From Pyrinomonadaceae bacterium (GTDB taxonomy: Bacteria > Acidobacteriota > Blastocatellia > Pyrinomonadales > Pyrinomonadaceae), in assembly GCA_013816505.1 (NCBI GenBank), contig JACDEG010000004.1:1-39721 (forward strand): 39,721 nt of DNA, read 5' to 3'. This document shows, one piece after another, positions 1-8,368 of the stretch; the first letter of the stretch is position 1; each line of letters starts with the position of its first letter. The position numbers were made by a program, and so were the translations under genes. The notes under the pieces are model-generated. The model saw only the letters and a list, made by a program, of their open reading frames with translations, was not told the DNA's origin and did no database searches.

Positions 1-33
1 CGTTGCGGGCCAGTAACTTGATGCTCTCCATCG
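1..33 (-). CDS. 5' end of a truncated minus-strand gene (MESIKLLARN...)
   Basis: On the reverse strand, an AGGAGG Shine-Dalgarno sits just upstream of ATGGAGAGCATCAAG. Only 11 codons are visible. Confidence 0.4.
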
Positions 34-135
34 CGTGCCTCCTGCACGGCGAGGATAGCTTTTCTCACTGCTTGTCAACTACTTGCACACGCTAATACTG
101 TAACTTCATACTTTCCGCAACGGAGTACGGCTCGC

Positions 136-189
136 TATGCGTAGCATAAAGGGTGGAGGGTGCTGTAAAATTGCCGTATGCCAGGCATA
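136..189. promoter_or_regulatory. Two short palindromes (TATGC-gta-GCATA and TATGCC-a-GGCATA) in the divergent intergenic region upstream of sctJ
   Basis: TATGC 136-140/GCATA 144-148 and TATGCC 177-182/GGCATA 184-189, read directly from the sequence. Confidence 0.35.
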
Positions 190-379
190 GGTGTCGCTTG
201 CCTTAATCTAGCTATCGCCGCCGCCTCCAAATCAAAAACTTTAATGCGGGGAACACAACTGACTTGGTGAGGTAAAGTGGTTTTTTATGCATACCTACTT
301 TCTACTTAAATCCATCTCCGGTGACATTCAAGAGAATCTCTGCGCGTCCGCCAGCCGCCCTTCGACGACCGTGGCCGGG

Positions 380-1264
380 ATGTCGAACCGCTCGGTGTTG
401 CTGCGACCAACGCGCACGAACATCTGGCTGTTGCTTGCCGTGGTGCTATTGGCTGCGTGCAGCGGGGCGGCGTGTCGCGGCAATAGCGTTTCAGTGGCGA
501 CGGTGCAAAGCGAGAACGATGCAATTGAAATTCTGGATTTGCTGCGCGAGAACAACATCGTAGCCGACAAAGTTCCGGCGGGTGAGGAAGGCATCAAGGG
601 CTGGAGCATCATAGTGCATAACAGTTCGTTAAATAACGATTCGACCTCACGCGCGATCCGCGTGATGCAGGACAATGGCCTGCCCCGCCCCACCGACAAG
701 GGGCTGGAGGATGCCGGCAAGGACAACAGCATCGTCAAGTCAGAGTCGGCGCAGAAGGCACAGCGCATGAAAGAACAAAAGACGGAGATCGAGCGCCAGT
801 TGCGTGCGCTACCCGGCGTGACCCGCGCCAACGTCAACATCGCCATCGCAAAGGACATCGACCTGAGTATCAACCCTTCGCCGCCGAGCGCCTCGGTGTT
901 GCTGGTAATGAAACAGCAAATACCTGAATTGACTGAAGCCAAGGTGCAAAGGATGGTCGCTAACAGCGTGCTCGGACTGACACCCGAACACGTCTCCGTT
1001 ACGATGGTGGTACAGCCCCCGCGCCCGTTCAGCACGCCACAATCTGATGGGAGCTTCGGCCAACACGCCACATTGCTCATCGCGTTGATGGGCGGCGGAT
1101 TGACCGTGATGGCGACCCTGGTGGTCGTGATGCTGATGCAGAACCGAGCGACGAAGAAGGGTGCTGAAGACGGCCACGCCGAGGCCGACATCGTCGCCGG
1201 CTCACCTTCAAACTTCGCCCAGAGTTGGATGGATGAAGGTCACGAGTCCACTCCAAAGCAATAG
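380..1264 (+). CDS. sctJ: Type III secretion inner-membrane ring lipoprotein SctJ (YscJ/PrgK family)
   Basis: Signal peptide with lipobox-like LLAACSG; YscJ/FliF-N motifs (ENDAIEILDLLRENNIVADKV, EIERQLRALPGVTRANVNIAI); C-terminal TM; no extra FliF domain. The ATG at 380 (MSNRSV) is preferred over the ORF start at 287. Confidence 0.85.
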   Translation: MSNRSVLLRPTRTNIWLLLAVVLLAACSGAACRGNSVSVATVQSENDAIEILDLLRENNIVADKVPAGEEGIKGWSIIVHNSSLNNDSTSRAIRVMQDNGLPRPTDKGLEDAGKDNSIVKSESAQKAQRMKEQKTEIERQLRALPGVTRANVNIAIAKDIDLSINPSPPSASVLLVMKQQIPELTEAKVQRMVANSVLGLTPEHVSVTMVVQPPRPFSTPQSDGSFGQHATLLIALMGGGLTVMATLVVVMLMQNRATKKGAEDGHAEADIVAGSPSNFAQSWMDEGHESTPKQ

Positions 1265-1412
1265 CTTTCGAGCGGCTCAACAGAGAAGGTGTGATCGCGA
1301 TTGTAAAGACCGTGCGGCCAATCATGGTGAAGGGGTAACTCACGACGCCAAACTTACCCAGCCGGTTGAGTTCGACAATGACTCGGCGGCACAAGCTTGA
1401 CCTGACGATACG

Positions 1413-2777
1413 ATGCTTGAGAAGTCACCAACCGAGCGCATTGATTTGCTGCTGGGGATGGGATTGATGTGGAGACGCCGCGAAGAATCGAGCGACGATC
1501 CGGCGCGACACGATCCAGATCAGGAAGCTAATGACCAGCGCGTGCGGAACTTGTTCACCCCGCCCGCGCCTCTTTCGGCGTTAGCGCCGGAGACGCGCGT
1601 CCAGGTTGAACGGCGCGCCGAGTGGTTGCGTCAACTCCAACCAACGAAACAGGAACAGTGGCTGCGGTGGACGATTGGTCGCGCACAATCGTCGGCATCA
1701 GCCACACAGTTCGATCAGCACATTCATTTCACACATGTCGTTGAAGCCTTGCGCCGCGAGCCACGCCGGACACAGCTCATAATTTTGCAACACCTTCCTT
1801 CGCAAATCGCCCGGTCGGCGGCGGCGGATTTGTCAATGACACTTGAGCGGTCGGAAAGGCGCGGCGGCAGAGGCGAGCGTCGTCAACGTCACGAGGAGTT
1901 GAGCGCGGACGTAGTGGAGCATCGGCGTATGACGGAGCGCCGGCATGTCGCGGACCGTCGTCAGGGCCGTCATCCCCTGCACTACTATTCGTCCGTCAAT
2001 CTGAACACGCCGACGGAACCGCTGATGGCTGCGCCTATCATCCAAGCCGTTAATACTCCGGCACTGGACGCGGCCTTGATCAACGTGTTGCGACGCTCTT
2101 TCCTTTCTAATTTTGTTTCGGCGACGGCGCTCAACGGTTCGTCGCCGCTGGATGTTTTGACGGGAGCGCAACTGGCGCGGCTGGTGCGACTACTCGGCGC
2201 GCGCGAGACCGCGGTCGCCTGCCGCGGCATCACGCGGATTGAATCAGTCGGCGCTTTTCTCAGTTACTTCCCGCCGGAGGACGCACGCTCCGTCGCCGCA
2301 CATATCGCCGCGCTGATCGAAGTTGACGCCGAGCGTATCATCTTCGCCGAAGGTCTGGTCTATCAAGCGATGAATCGCGAAGTGCGCGCGAAGGCGATTC
2401 TGGACCGCGTCGGTTTTTCACTGCTGGCGGTGGCACTTTCAAGATACGACTCGCTCCGCCTGCGGTTTGCCGAACAGAAACTGCCGACCGAAGCGGCCCG
2501 CGTGCTGCGGCAAATGCTCGTAGAATGCTGCGCTGTGTCGGTCAGCGAAAACGATCTGGGAATCGAGCGTCCGGGAGATGCGAAATTTCTCGACCTTGAT
2601 TTGTCGCAGATACAAGGTGATGGGCGGGAGTTTTTCATTTCACCGGTCGCCGTGGGGATGATCGAGCGGGTGGCCGACGAGGTCGAAAAGATGGCTTTGG
2701 AGTTGATCCGCGCGACACACAAATCATTCACGCCGAAACGCGCGAAGAAGTCGGATTCTAGAACGGCCTTCGAATGA
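1413..2777 (+). CDS. T3SS operon protein, possible FliG/SctK-like
   Basis: Long ORF between sctJ and sctL overlapping the sctL start. The C-terminal half contains a FliG-reminiscent stretch (LTGAQLARLVRLLGARETAVACRGITRIESVGAFLSYFPPEDARSVAAHI). Weak similarity judged by eye. Confidence 0.55.
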   Translation: MLEKSPTERIDLLLGMGLMWRRREESSDDPARHDPDQEANDQRVRNLFTPPAPLSALAPETRVQVERRAEWLRQLQPTKQEQWLRWTIGRAQSSASATQFDQHIHFTHVVEALRREPRRTQLIILQHLPSQIARSAAADLSMTLERSERRGGRGERRQRHEELSADVVEHRRMTERRHVADRRQGRHPLHYYSSVNLNTPTEPLMAAPIIQAVNTPALDAALINVLRRSFLSNFVSATALNGSSPLDVLTGAQLARLVRLLGARETAVACRGITRIESVGAFLSYFPPEDARSVAAHIAALIEVDAERIIFAEGLVYQAMNREVRAKAILDRVGFSLLAVALSRYDSLRLRFAEQKLPTEAARVLRQMLVECCAVSVSENDLGIERPGDAKFLDLDLSQIQGDGREFFISPVAVGMIERVADEVEKMALELIRATHKSFTPKRAKKSDSRTAFE

Positions 2778-3466
2778 TAAATCGAATGAAGACCATGAAC
2801 ACCAACGTCCCCACTAACATCGTCAAGCATGCGCCCAACGAAGATTCCGGCCAGGAGATCAAGCGCCCTGTGCTCAATCTCACTCCAGGCGCAGTCATCA
2901 AACAACAAGTTGTGGAGGCAAAAGCCGAGGCGCGACGCATTATTGCCGAGGCCGATGAGTATGCCGCACGTGTGCGCGCAAGCGTCGATGACCACGCGCG
3001 TGCGGCGCGTGAAGCGGCCTATAACGAAGGATATGAATCGTCGCTGCTGGAGTTTAATCAGATTCTGTTGGAGATGCGTGAGCGCCGCGACATGGCGCTC
3101 GCCGAAGCTGAGCGAGACCTGGTGCGGTTGTCGGTGAAGCTGGCCGAGCGAATCATCGGGCGTGATATAGAGACCGACGAAAAGACCATTGCCGAGATTG
3201 TCGCCAAGGCTTTGGAGACGGCGCGGCAACACGAAACGGTCACCGTGCGCGTCAACCCGAATGACATGCGCGTGGTACAGGCGCATCGCGAACGATTTGA
3301 TAACACGGGGCGCGTGCGATTCCTCAGCATCGTCGCCGATCATCGCGTCAGCTCCGGTGGCTGCGTCATCGAAAGCGAGGCCGGCACCGTCGACGCGCGA
3401 CTCGAAACGCAACTCCGCGTTCTCGAACGCGCGCTGCTCGCGCGGGCCGCGGGCGAGCACTCATAA
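2774..3466 (+). CDS. sctL: Type III secretion stator protein SctL (FliH/YscL family)
   Basis: Coiled-coil Ala/Glu-rich N-terminus (EAKAEARRIIAEADEYAARVRA), then a FliH/YscL C-terminal domain (LVRLSVKLAERIIGRDIETDEKTIAEIVAKAL ... VRVNPNDMRVV ... GGCVIESEAGTVDARLETQLRVLERAL). Located directly before sctN. Confidence 0.85.
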   Translation: MINRMKTMNTNVPTNIVKHAPNEDSGQEIKRPVLNLTPGAVIKQQVVEAKAEARRIIAEADEYAARVRASVDDHARAAREAAYNEGYESSLLEFNQILLEMRERRDMALAEAERDLVRLSVKLAERIIGRDIETDEKTIAEIVAKALETARQHETVTVRVNPNDMRVVQAHRERFDNTGRVRFLSIVADHRVSSGGCVIESEAGTVDARLETQLRVLERALLARAAGEHS

Positions 3467-3474
3467 GGCAAGAG

Positions 3475-3622
3475 TGTTCAGTTTTGAGCAGCGTTGTTGC
3501 ATAAATTGAGAATATCCAAAATTGCTCGATTAAAACTGAACATAGTTCAGTCATCTGTGGCCTAATAAGCCTCTAAATTCAACGTCTTTGATCGAACAAA
3601 ATATAATTACGCAACAACGCTG
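3475..3622. repeat. Nested inverted repeats in the sctL-sctN gap (degenerate MITE/IS-end-like)
   Basis: CAGCGTTGTTGC (3489-3500) matches the reverse complement of GCAACAACGCTG (3611-3622); TGTTCAGTTTT (3475-3485) matches the reverse complement of AAAACTGAACA (3532-3542). The interval is AT-rich relative to its flanks. Confidence 0.5.
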
Positions 3623-3672
3623 TTTCCAACTGAAAACTCAAAACTATTTAAAAGCTGTGATTCAAAAAGAAG

Positions 3673-5034
3673 ATGAGCATCTCGTTAGAAATTAACGATG
3701 GTCGAGAAATAATTGACGGCTCGCAGCCGCTGATTGATCTTGCCCCGTACATCGACGCGGTCGATTGGCTGTCGTCGGTTGAGGTGCACGGGCGTGTTAC
3801 CGAACTGGTCGGATTGCTGATCCGCGCGTCGGTGCCAGGCGCGCGCGTCGGCGAGGTCTGTCTGATTCGCTCGCCCCATCGCGCACGCGAGTTGAGGGCG
3901 GAGGTGGTCGGCTTTCGCGGTAGCGAAGTGATCCTGATGCCGTTCGGCGATGTAGGCGATGTAGCGATGGGTGCGCAGGTGACTTCGACCGGCTCGGTGA
4001 TGAAGGTGAGAGTCGGCGACAGTTTATTGGGCCGTGTGCTCGACGGACTCGGCGATCCCATCGACGGCAAAGGACCGCTCGAAAATACAATCGAATACCC
4101 GGTCACGGCGCACCCGCCCGACCCTTTAAGCCGCCAGCGCGTGACGCAACCGCTCGCCACCGGCGTGCGCGCCCTCGACGGAATGCTGACGGTCGGTGAA
4201 GGCCAGCGCATCGGAGTTTTCGCCGCGGCGGGCGTCGGCAAATCGACGCTGCTCGGCATGCTTGCGCGAAACACTGAAGCCGAGGTCAACGTCATCGCAC
4301 TGGTCGGCGAACGCGGGCGCGAAGTGCGTGACTTCATCGAAACCGATCTCGGCGAAGAGGGCTTGCGCCGCTCGGTGGTCGTCGTCGCGACTTCCAACGA
4401 GCCGTCGCTGATTCGCTTGAAGGCCGCTTTCGTCGCGACGGCGATTGCCGAATACTTCCGGGATCAGGGCAACCGCGTCTTGTTGATGATGGACTCGGTG
4501 ACGCGCTTCGCGCGCGCGTTGCGCGAGGTCGGACTCGCCGCTGGTGAGCCACCGGCGCGCGCCGGGTTCCCGCCGTCCGTCTTCAGCGAATTGCCGAAAC
4601 TGCTCGAACGCACAGGCAACTCCGACCGCGGTTCGATTACGGCCTTTTACACCGTGCTCGTCGAGGGCGACGACATGTCCGAACCGATTGCCGATGAAAC
4701 GCGCTCGATCCTCGACGGGCATATCGTCCTCAGCCGGGCGCTGGCGACCAGCAACCACTACCCGGCGATTGATGTTAACCAGTCGATCTCGCGTGTCATG
4801 CCGATGGTTGTCAGTACAAGTCACATGGATGCCGCACGTCGTCTGCGCGAAGTGCTCGCCACCTACGAAGCGCAGAAGGACTTGATCCTCATCGGTGCAT
4901 ACAAAAAAGGGAGCGACCCACGCACCGATTACGCCATCAGCAAGCTCGACGCCGTCAACTCATTCCTCAAGCAAGGCATACACGAGCGGGACACATCCGA
5001 ATCGTCGGTCGCGCGATTGCAGGGTCTGTTTTAG
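3673..5034 (+). CDS. sctN: Type III secretion system ATPase SctN (FliI/YscN family)
   Basis: Walker [16 protein letters not shown]; Walker [83 protein letters not shown], all typical of FliI/YscN ATPases. Confidence 0.95.
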   Translation: MSISLEINDGREIIDGSQPLIDLAPYIDAVDWLSSVEVHGRVTELVGLLIRASVPGARVGEVCLIRSPHRARELRAEVVGFRGSEVILMPFGDVGDVAMGAQVTSTGSVMKVRVGDSLLGRVLDGLGDPIDGKGPLENTIEYPVTAHPPDPLSRQRVTQPLATGVRALDGMLTVGEGQRIGVFAAAGVGKSTLLGMLARNTEAEVNVIALVGERGREVRDFIETDLGEEGLRRSVVVVATSNEPSLIRLKAAFVATAIAEYFRDQGNRVLLMMDSVTRFARALREVGLAAGEPPARAGFPPSVFSELPKLLERTGNSDRGSITAFYTVLVEGDDMSEPIADETRSILDGHIVLSRALATSNHYPAIDVNQSISRVMPMVVSTSHMDAARRLREVLATYEAQKDLILIGAYKKGSDPRTDYAISKLDAVNSFLKQGIHERDTSESSVARLQGLF

Positions 5035-5080
5035 GACTGAAAACAAAATACACGGCGGATTACCGAAAAGCTTCGGGCAC

Positions 5081-5123
5081 GAAAAAAGGCTACGTGGTCT
5101 TCAGGTAACCTTCACGTAGCCTT
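5081..5123 (-). terminator. Rho-independent terminator, minus strand
   Basis: Perfect 11-bp stem AAGGCTACGTG/CACGTAGCCTT (5086-5096/5113-5123). On the minus strand it is followed by a U-run (TTTTTT). Confidence 0.7.
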
Positions 5124-5188
5124 AGACTGCTAATCGTCTCGCCCAGGCGGGACAGCGAGGCAACTTTAAAAGGCGCATCCTAATAGAA

Positions 5189-5207
5189 ATTTAAGGGGAC
5201 CTTAAAT
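5189..5207. promoter_or_regulatory. Operator-like palindrome ATTTAAGG-gga-CCTTAAAT
   Basis: 8-bp perfect half-sites separated by 3 bp in an intergenic region. Confidence 0.35.
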
Positions 5208-5342
5208 GATTGTTAAGATGTTGCCGGTTTGAACTGACTTGAGCGAGAAAAAATTTCAAAACGAATGATTCATTTGTTGCCTGCTTCTCGCGTTAGTAGA
5301 TGAGGGAATAGTGGTGGGGCACAACGAGGGGGCACGAGGGAA

Positions 5343-5379
5343 GGCCGAAGTCGCTAATCTACTTCGGCCCTCTCTTTTT
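5343..5379 (+). terminator. Rho-independent terminator, plus strand
   Basis: Stem GGCCGAAGT/ACTTCGGCC (5343-5351/5361-5369) followed by ctctcTTTTT. Confidence 0.75.
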
Positions 5380-5603
5380 AAGTTAGCAGAGAGCGGCGGC
5401 GGGCGCGAACGCGTCTATTGTCGGGGAGGGATTGGCGCAAGTTTGATTCGCGGTTTGGTATCGAAGCTCTCCCCGACGGCGTGGCGGCAGTAATGTCGTT
5501 GCGCCGTCGAGGTTTTTAATAGACATCATGACCAGACGCTGCGAATGAAACATTTGCCCCCACTGGCGATCACACCCGTAACAAATCGAAACCGCGAAGA
5601 TCA

Positions 5604-6293
5604 TCAAGGTCGAACGCAGGGGGCGATTATCGCGCGATTTACCCGAACTGGTTTGGCCGGCTTTTCGGCCACGGCGGGAGCATTGTTAATCGCCTCGACG
5701 ACTTCCATGCCGCGCGTCACACGGCCAAAGGCGGAAAATTTGCCGTCGAGGTGAATCGCCTCGCTGACGAGAATGAAAAAGCTGGTGGTCGCGCCGTTGT
5801 CCTGCTGTGGTCGCGCCATCGAAACAACGCCGGGCACATGCTTGACGTAATTCGGTTCGTCGGCGATGGTGCGCCGCATCCGCTCGACGAGCGCGGGCGT
5901 CAGCGTCTGGCGCGTCGCGAGATTGCCGCCCTGAACGACGAAGCCTTTGACGACGCGGCTGAAAGTCGTCGTGTCAAAAGCGCCAGAGGCCGCGAGGTTG
6001 AGGAAGTTACGCGCCGTTTCGGGCGCCGCCTCCGCGAGCATCTCCATCTCGATTGCGCCCGCCTCGGTGTCAAACTTCACACACTGCGTAGCCATCCGCT
6101 CGACACTTGCGCTGTCGAAGGGTTCGGCAGACGTGCGCGCCGGGATGTCGGGTCGCGCGTTCGCTTTGCGGGCCGCTGGCGCGGGCGGCGCACCCGATGG
6201 CACCGCGTTCTGCGTCTGGGCCGGACATTCAAGTGCCACCAGCCACACGGCGCAAACGAAACAGATTGCTCGAACGAGAAACAGCATTTTCAT
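5604..6293 (-). CDS. Peptidyl-prolyl cis-trans isomerase, cyclophilin type (secreted)
   Basis: Signal peptide plus cyclophilin motifs FDTEAGAIEMEMLAEAAPETARNFLNLA, FSRVVKGFVVQGG, GVVSMARPQQDNGATTSFFILVSEAIHLDGKFSAFGRVTRGMEVVEAI. Confidence 0.93.
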   Translation of the reverse strand: MKMLFLVRAICFVCAVWLVALECPAQTQNAVPSGAPPAPAARKANARPDIPARTSAEPFDSASVERMATQCVKFDTEAGAIEMEMLAEAAPETARNFLNLAASGAFDTTTFSRVVKGFVVQGGNLATRQTLTPALVERMRRTIADEPNYVKHVPGVVSMARPQQDNGATTSFFILVSEAIHLDGKFSAFGRVTRGMEVVEAINNAPAVAEKPAKPVRVNRAIIAPCVRP

Positions 6294-6350
6294 AATTTCC
6301 GAAGACAGAAGCTTGGCTGAATCTGTGAATTATCAAACCTCAACGAGAAT

Positions 6351-8084
6351 CTAACGACTCGGCGTCGCGGCGTTCATCATTTGGTCACGCTTCGCTTTGA
6401 ATTCGGTGCCCGGCCTCCACTCAGGGAAGCGTTCGCCCTGCGCGACGCTGTATCCGACCATCACCAGCAACTGCGCGTCTTCGACCGCGCCGGATAAATC
6501 CCAATCGGGTTTTATTTCGTCCGTCACCTTATGGTAATCACGGGTCGTATACTCGTCGCGCTTCTGCTGGCTGTACTGTTCATCTCGTCCGATGTACTCG
6601 GTGCCGGTGTCGGGGTAGAGCGCCGGGACGCCCTGCTTCGCGAACTCGAAATGATCGGAGCGGTAGAAGAAGCCCTTCTCCGTTTCCGGGTCAGGTCTGA
6701 CGGTGCGATTCTGCTGCTGTGCCGCTACGCGCAGCAGATCGTCGAGCGACGAGTTGCCTTCGCCGACGAGCGTAATGTCCTTGGTGCGACCCCATTGGTT
6801 GGCGCCGTCCATGTTGATGTTCGCGAGCGTGCGGTTGAGCGGGTAGAGCGGGTTCAGCGCGTAGTGCTTCGCGCCGAGGAGACCTTTCTCTTCCGCCGTC
6901 ACCGCGAGGAACAGCACCGAGCGCTTCGGCGGCGTCGGAAGTTTAGTCACCGCCTCCGCGATTTCGAGCAGCGTCGCGATGCCGGAAGCGTTGTCAATCG
7001 CACCGTTGAAGATTTGGTCGCCGGCCAGTTTCTCGTCACGACCGAGGTGATCCCAGTGCGCGGTGTAGATGACGTACTCGTCCTTTAACTTCGGGTCTGA
7101 GCCTTCGAGTTTAGCGACGACGTTCTGCGAAGGGAATTCACGCACATTATTTTTGAGTGTGAAGTTGGCCTTCGCGTTGAGCGTCACCGGTTTGAAGTCT
7201 TTGCTGAGCGCTGCCTTCTTCAATGCATCAAAGTCCTGACCGCCGGCGGCCATCAACTCTTTCACGCGCTCAAGCCGCATCCACGCCTCGACGGCGACGC
7301 GGCCCGCGTTCTTGTCGGGCGTCTGAATGTCGACATTCTCGCGTCCCCAACTGCCGACCACGACTTCGTAAGGATAACCCGCTGGACCTTCTTCGTGGAC
7401 GATAATGGCCGCCGCCGCGCCCTTCTCGGAAGCGATTTCGTATTTGTACGTCCAGCGTCCGTAGTAGGTCATCGCCTTGCCCTTGAACATCTTCTCGTCG
7501 GGACGCGAAGCATCGTTCGGGTCGACGATGGCCGGGTCGTTAATCAGCATCACAATCGTCTTGCCGCGTACGTCGACATCCTTGTAATCGTCCCACCCAT
7601 ACTCCGGCGCGACAACACCGTAGCCGACAAAGACCACGTCGGAATTCTCCACCTTGATTTCAGGCGCCGCGCGCCGCGTGACCGCGACGTAATCATCGTT
7701 AGATTTAAGTCCGATGGTCTTGCCGCCGGCGTCGAAAGTGGCGCGCGCATCAGCGGTGAAGCCGATGAGGGGAACCTTCTGTGTGTAAGTTCCGTCGGGG
7801 TTACCGGGTTTGAGGCCGAGGCGCTTGAACTGCTCGGTGATGTAGCTGACCGACAATTCTTCGCCGCGTGTGCCGGGGGCGCGCCCCTCGTATTCGTCAG
7901 ACGAAAGTACTTTGATGTGGCGCAGCAGATCGTCCGAGTTGACCGTGGCCAGGGCCGGCTTGATGTCGGCGGCGGGCGATGGCGTGGTGTTGGCAACCTG
8001 GTTCTGATTCTCAGCGGTGACACACCCCTGAACCAGAACGATCAAAGCGGCGTACATACCGAATCGGAGAAGGTAGTTTTCCAT
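6351..8084 (-). CDS. M28 family metallopeptidase with PA domain, lipoprotein
   Basis: Lipobox-like LVQGC; M28 metal-site motifs ([61 protein letters not shown]). Likely ATG at 8084 (MENYLLRF). Confidence 0.9.
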   Translation of the reverse strand: MENYLLRFGMYAALIVLVQGCVTAENQNQVANTTPSPAADIKPALATVNSDDLLRHIKVLSSDEYEGRAPGTRGEELSVSYITEQFKRLGLKPGNPDGTYTQKVPLIGFTADARATFDAGGKTIGLKSNDDYVAVTRRAAPEIKVENSDVVFVGYGVVAPEYGWDDYKDVDVRGKTIVMLINDPAIVDPNDASRPDEKMFKGKAMTYYGRWTYKYEIASEKGAAAAIIVHEEGPAGYPYEVVVGSWGRENVDIQTPDKNAGRVAVEAWMRLERVKELMAAGGQDFDALKKAALSKDFKPVTLNAKANFTLKNNVREFPSQNVVAKLEGSDPKLKDEYVIYTAHWDHLGRDEKLAGDQIFNGAIDNASGIATLLEIAEAVTKLPTPPKRSVLFLAVTAEEKGLLGAKHYALNPLYPLNRTLANINMDGANQWGRTKDITLVGEGNSSLDDLLRVAAQQQNRTVRPDPETEKGFFYRSDHFEFAKQGVPALYPDTGTEYIGRDEQYSQQKRDEYTTRDYHKVTDEIKPDWDLSGAVEDAQLLVMVGYSVAQGERFPEWRPGTEFKAKRDQMMNAATPSR

Positions 8085-8368
8085 TGCGTCTACAGCCTCG
8101 AAATTTACGTGGAATGAGAAAGCGATTGAATTGCTTCTAAGCTTAAACGCAAGAGATGTCAAATTCACAGGCGGGGGCGCATAGTCTGAAGCAGGTTGTT
8201 GATAACCCGGTGCTACAAGAATTCATGATTTCTTGACATAATCCGAAGCGGTATACGGAAGGGTTCCCAACCGTTTTCGCGCGACGCACTCAAAGAGGAC
8301 CTACCGACGGCAATTGACGCCGGTTTTTCGATTAATCCAAGGACTTGGCTCACCGAAAGGAAGTGTTG

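Noticed and set aside
328-1191. 287-aa minus-strand ORF opposite sctJ
   Set aside because: Shadow of the well-supported sctJ coding frame.
2363-3460. 365-aa minus-strand ORF opposite sctL and the end of its upstream gene
   Set aside because: Shadow ORF. The plus-strand frame has clear FliH/YscL features.
5041-5160. Possible c-di-GMP (GEMM-like) or other riboswitch downstream of sctN
   Set aside because: Some superficial resemblance (cacggc ... GAAA ... cacgaaaaaaGGCTACG), but the dominant structure is a perfect hairpin followed by a U-run on the minus strand, and no downstream plus-strand gene would be controlled.
5311-5493. 60-aa ORF spanning the plus-strand terminator
   Set aside because: The hairpin and U-tract fall within it, and it has no protein-like features.
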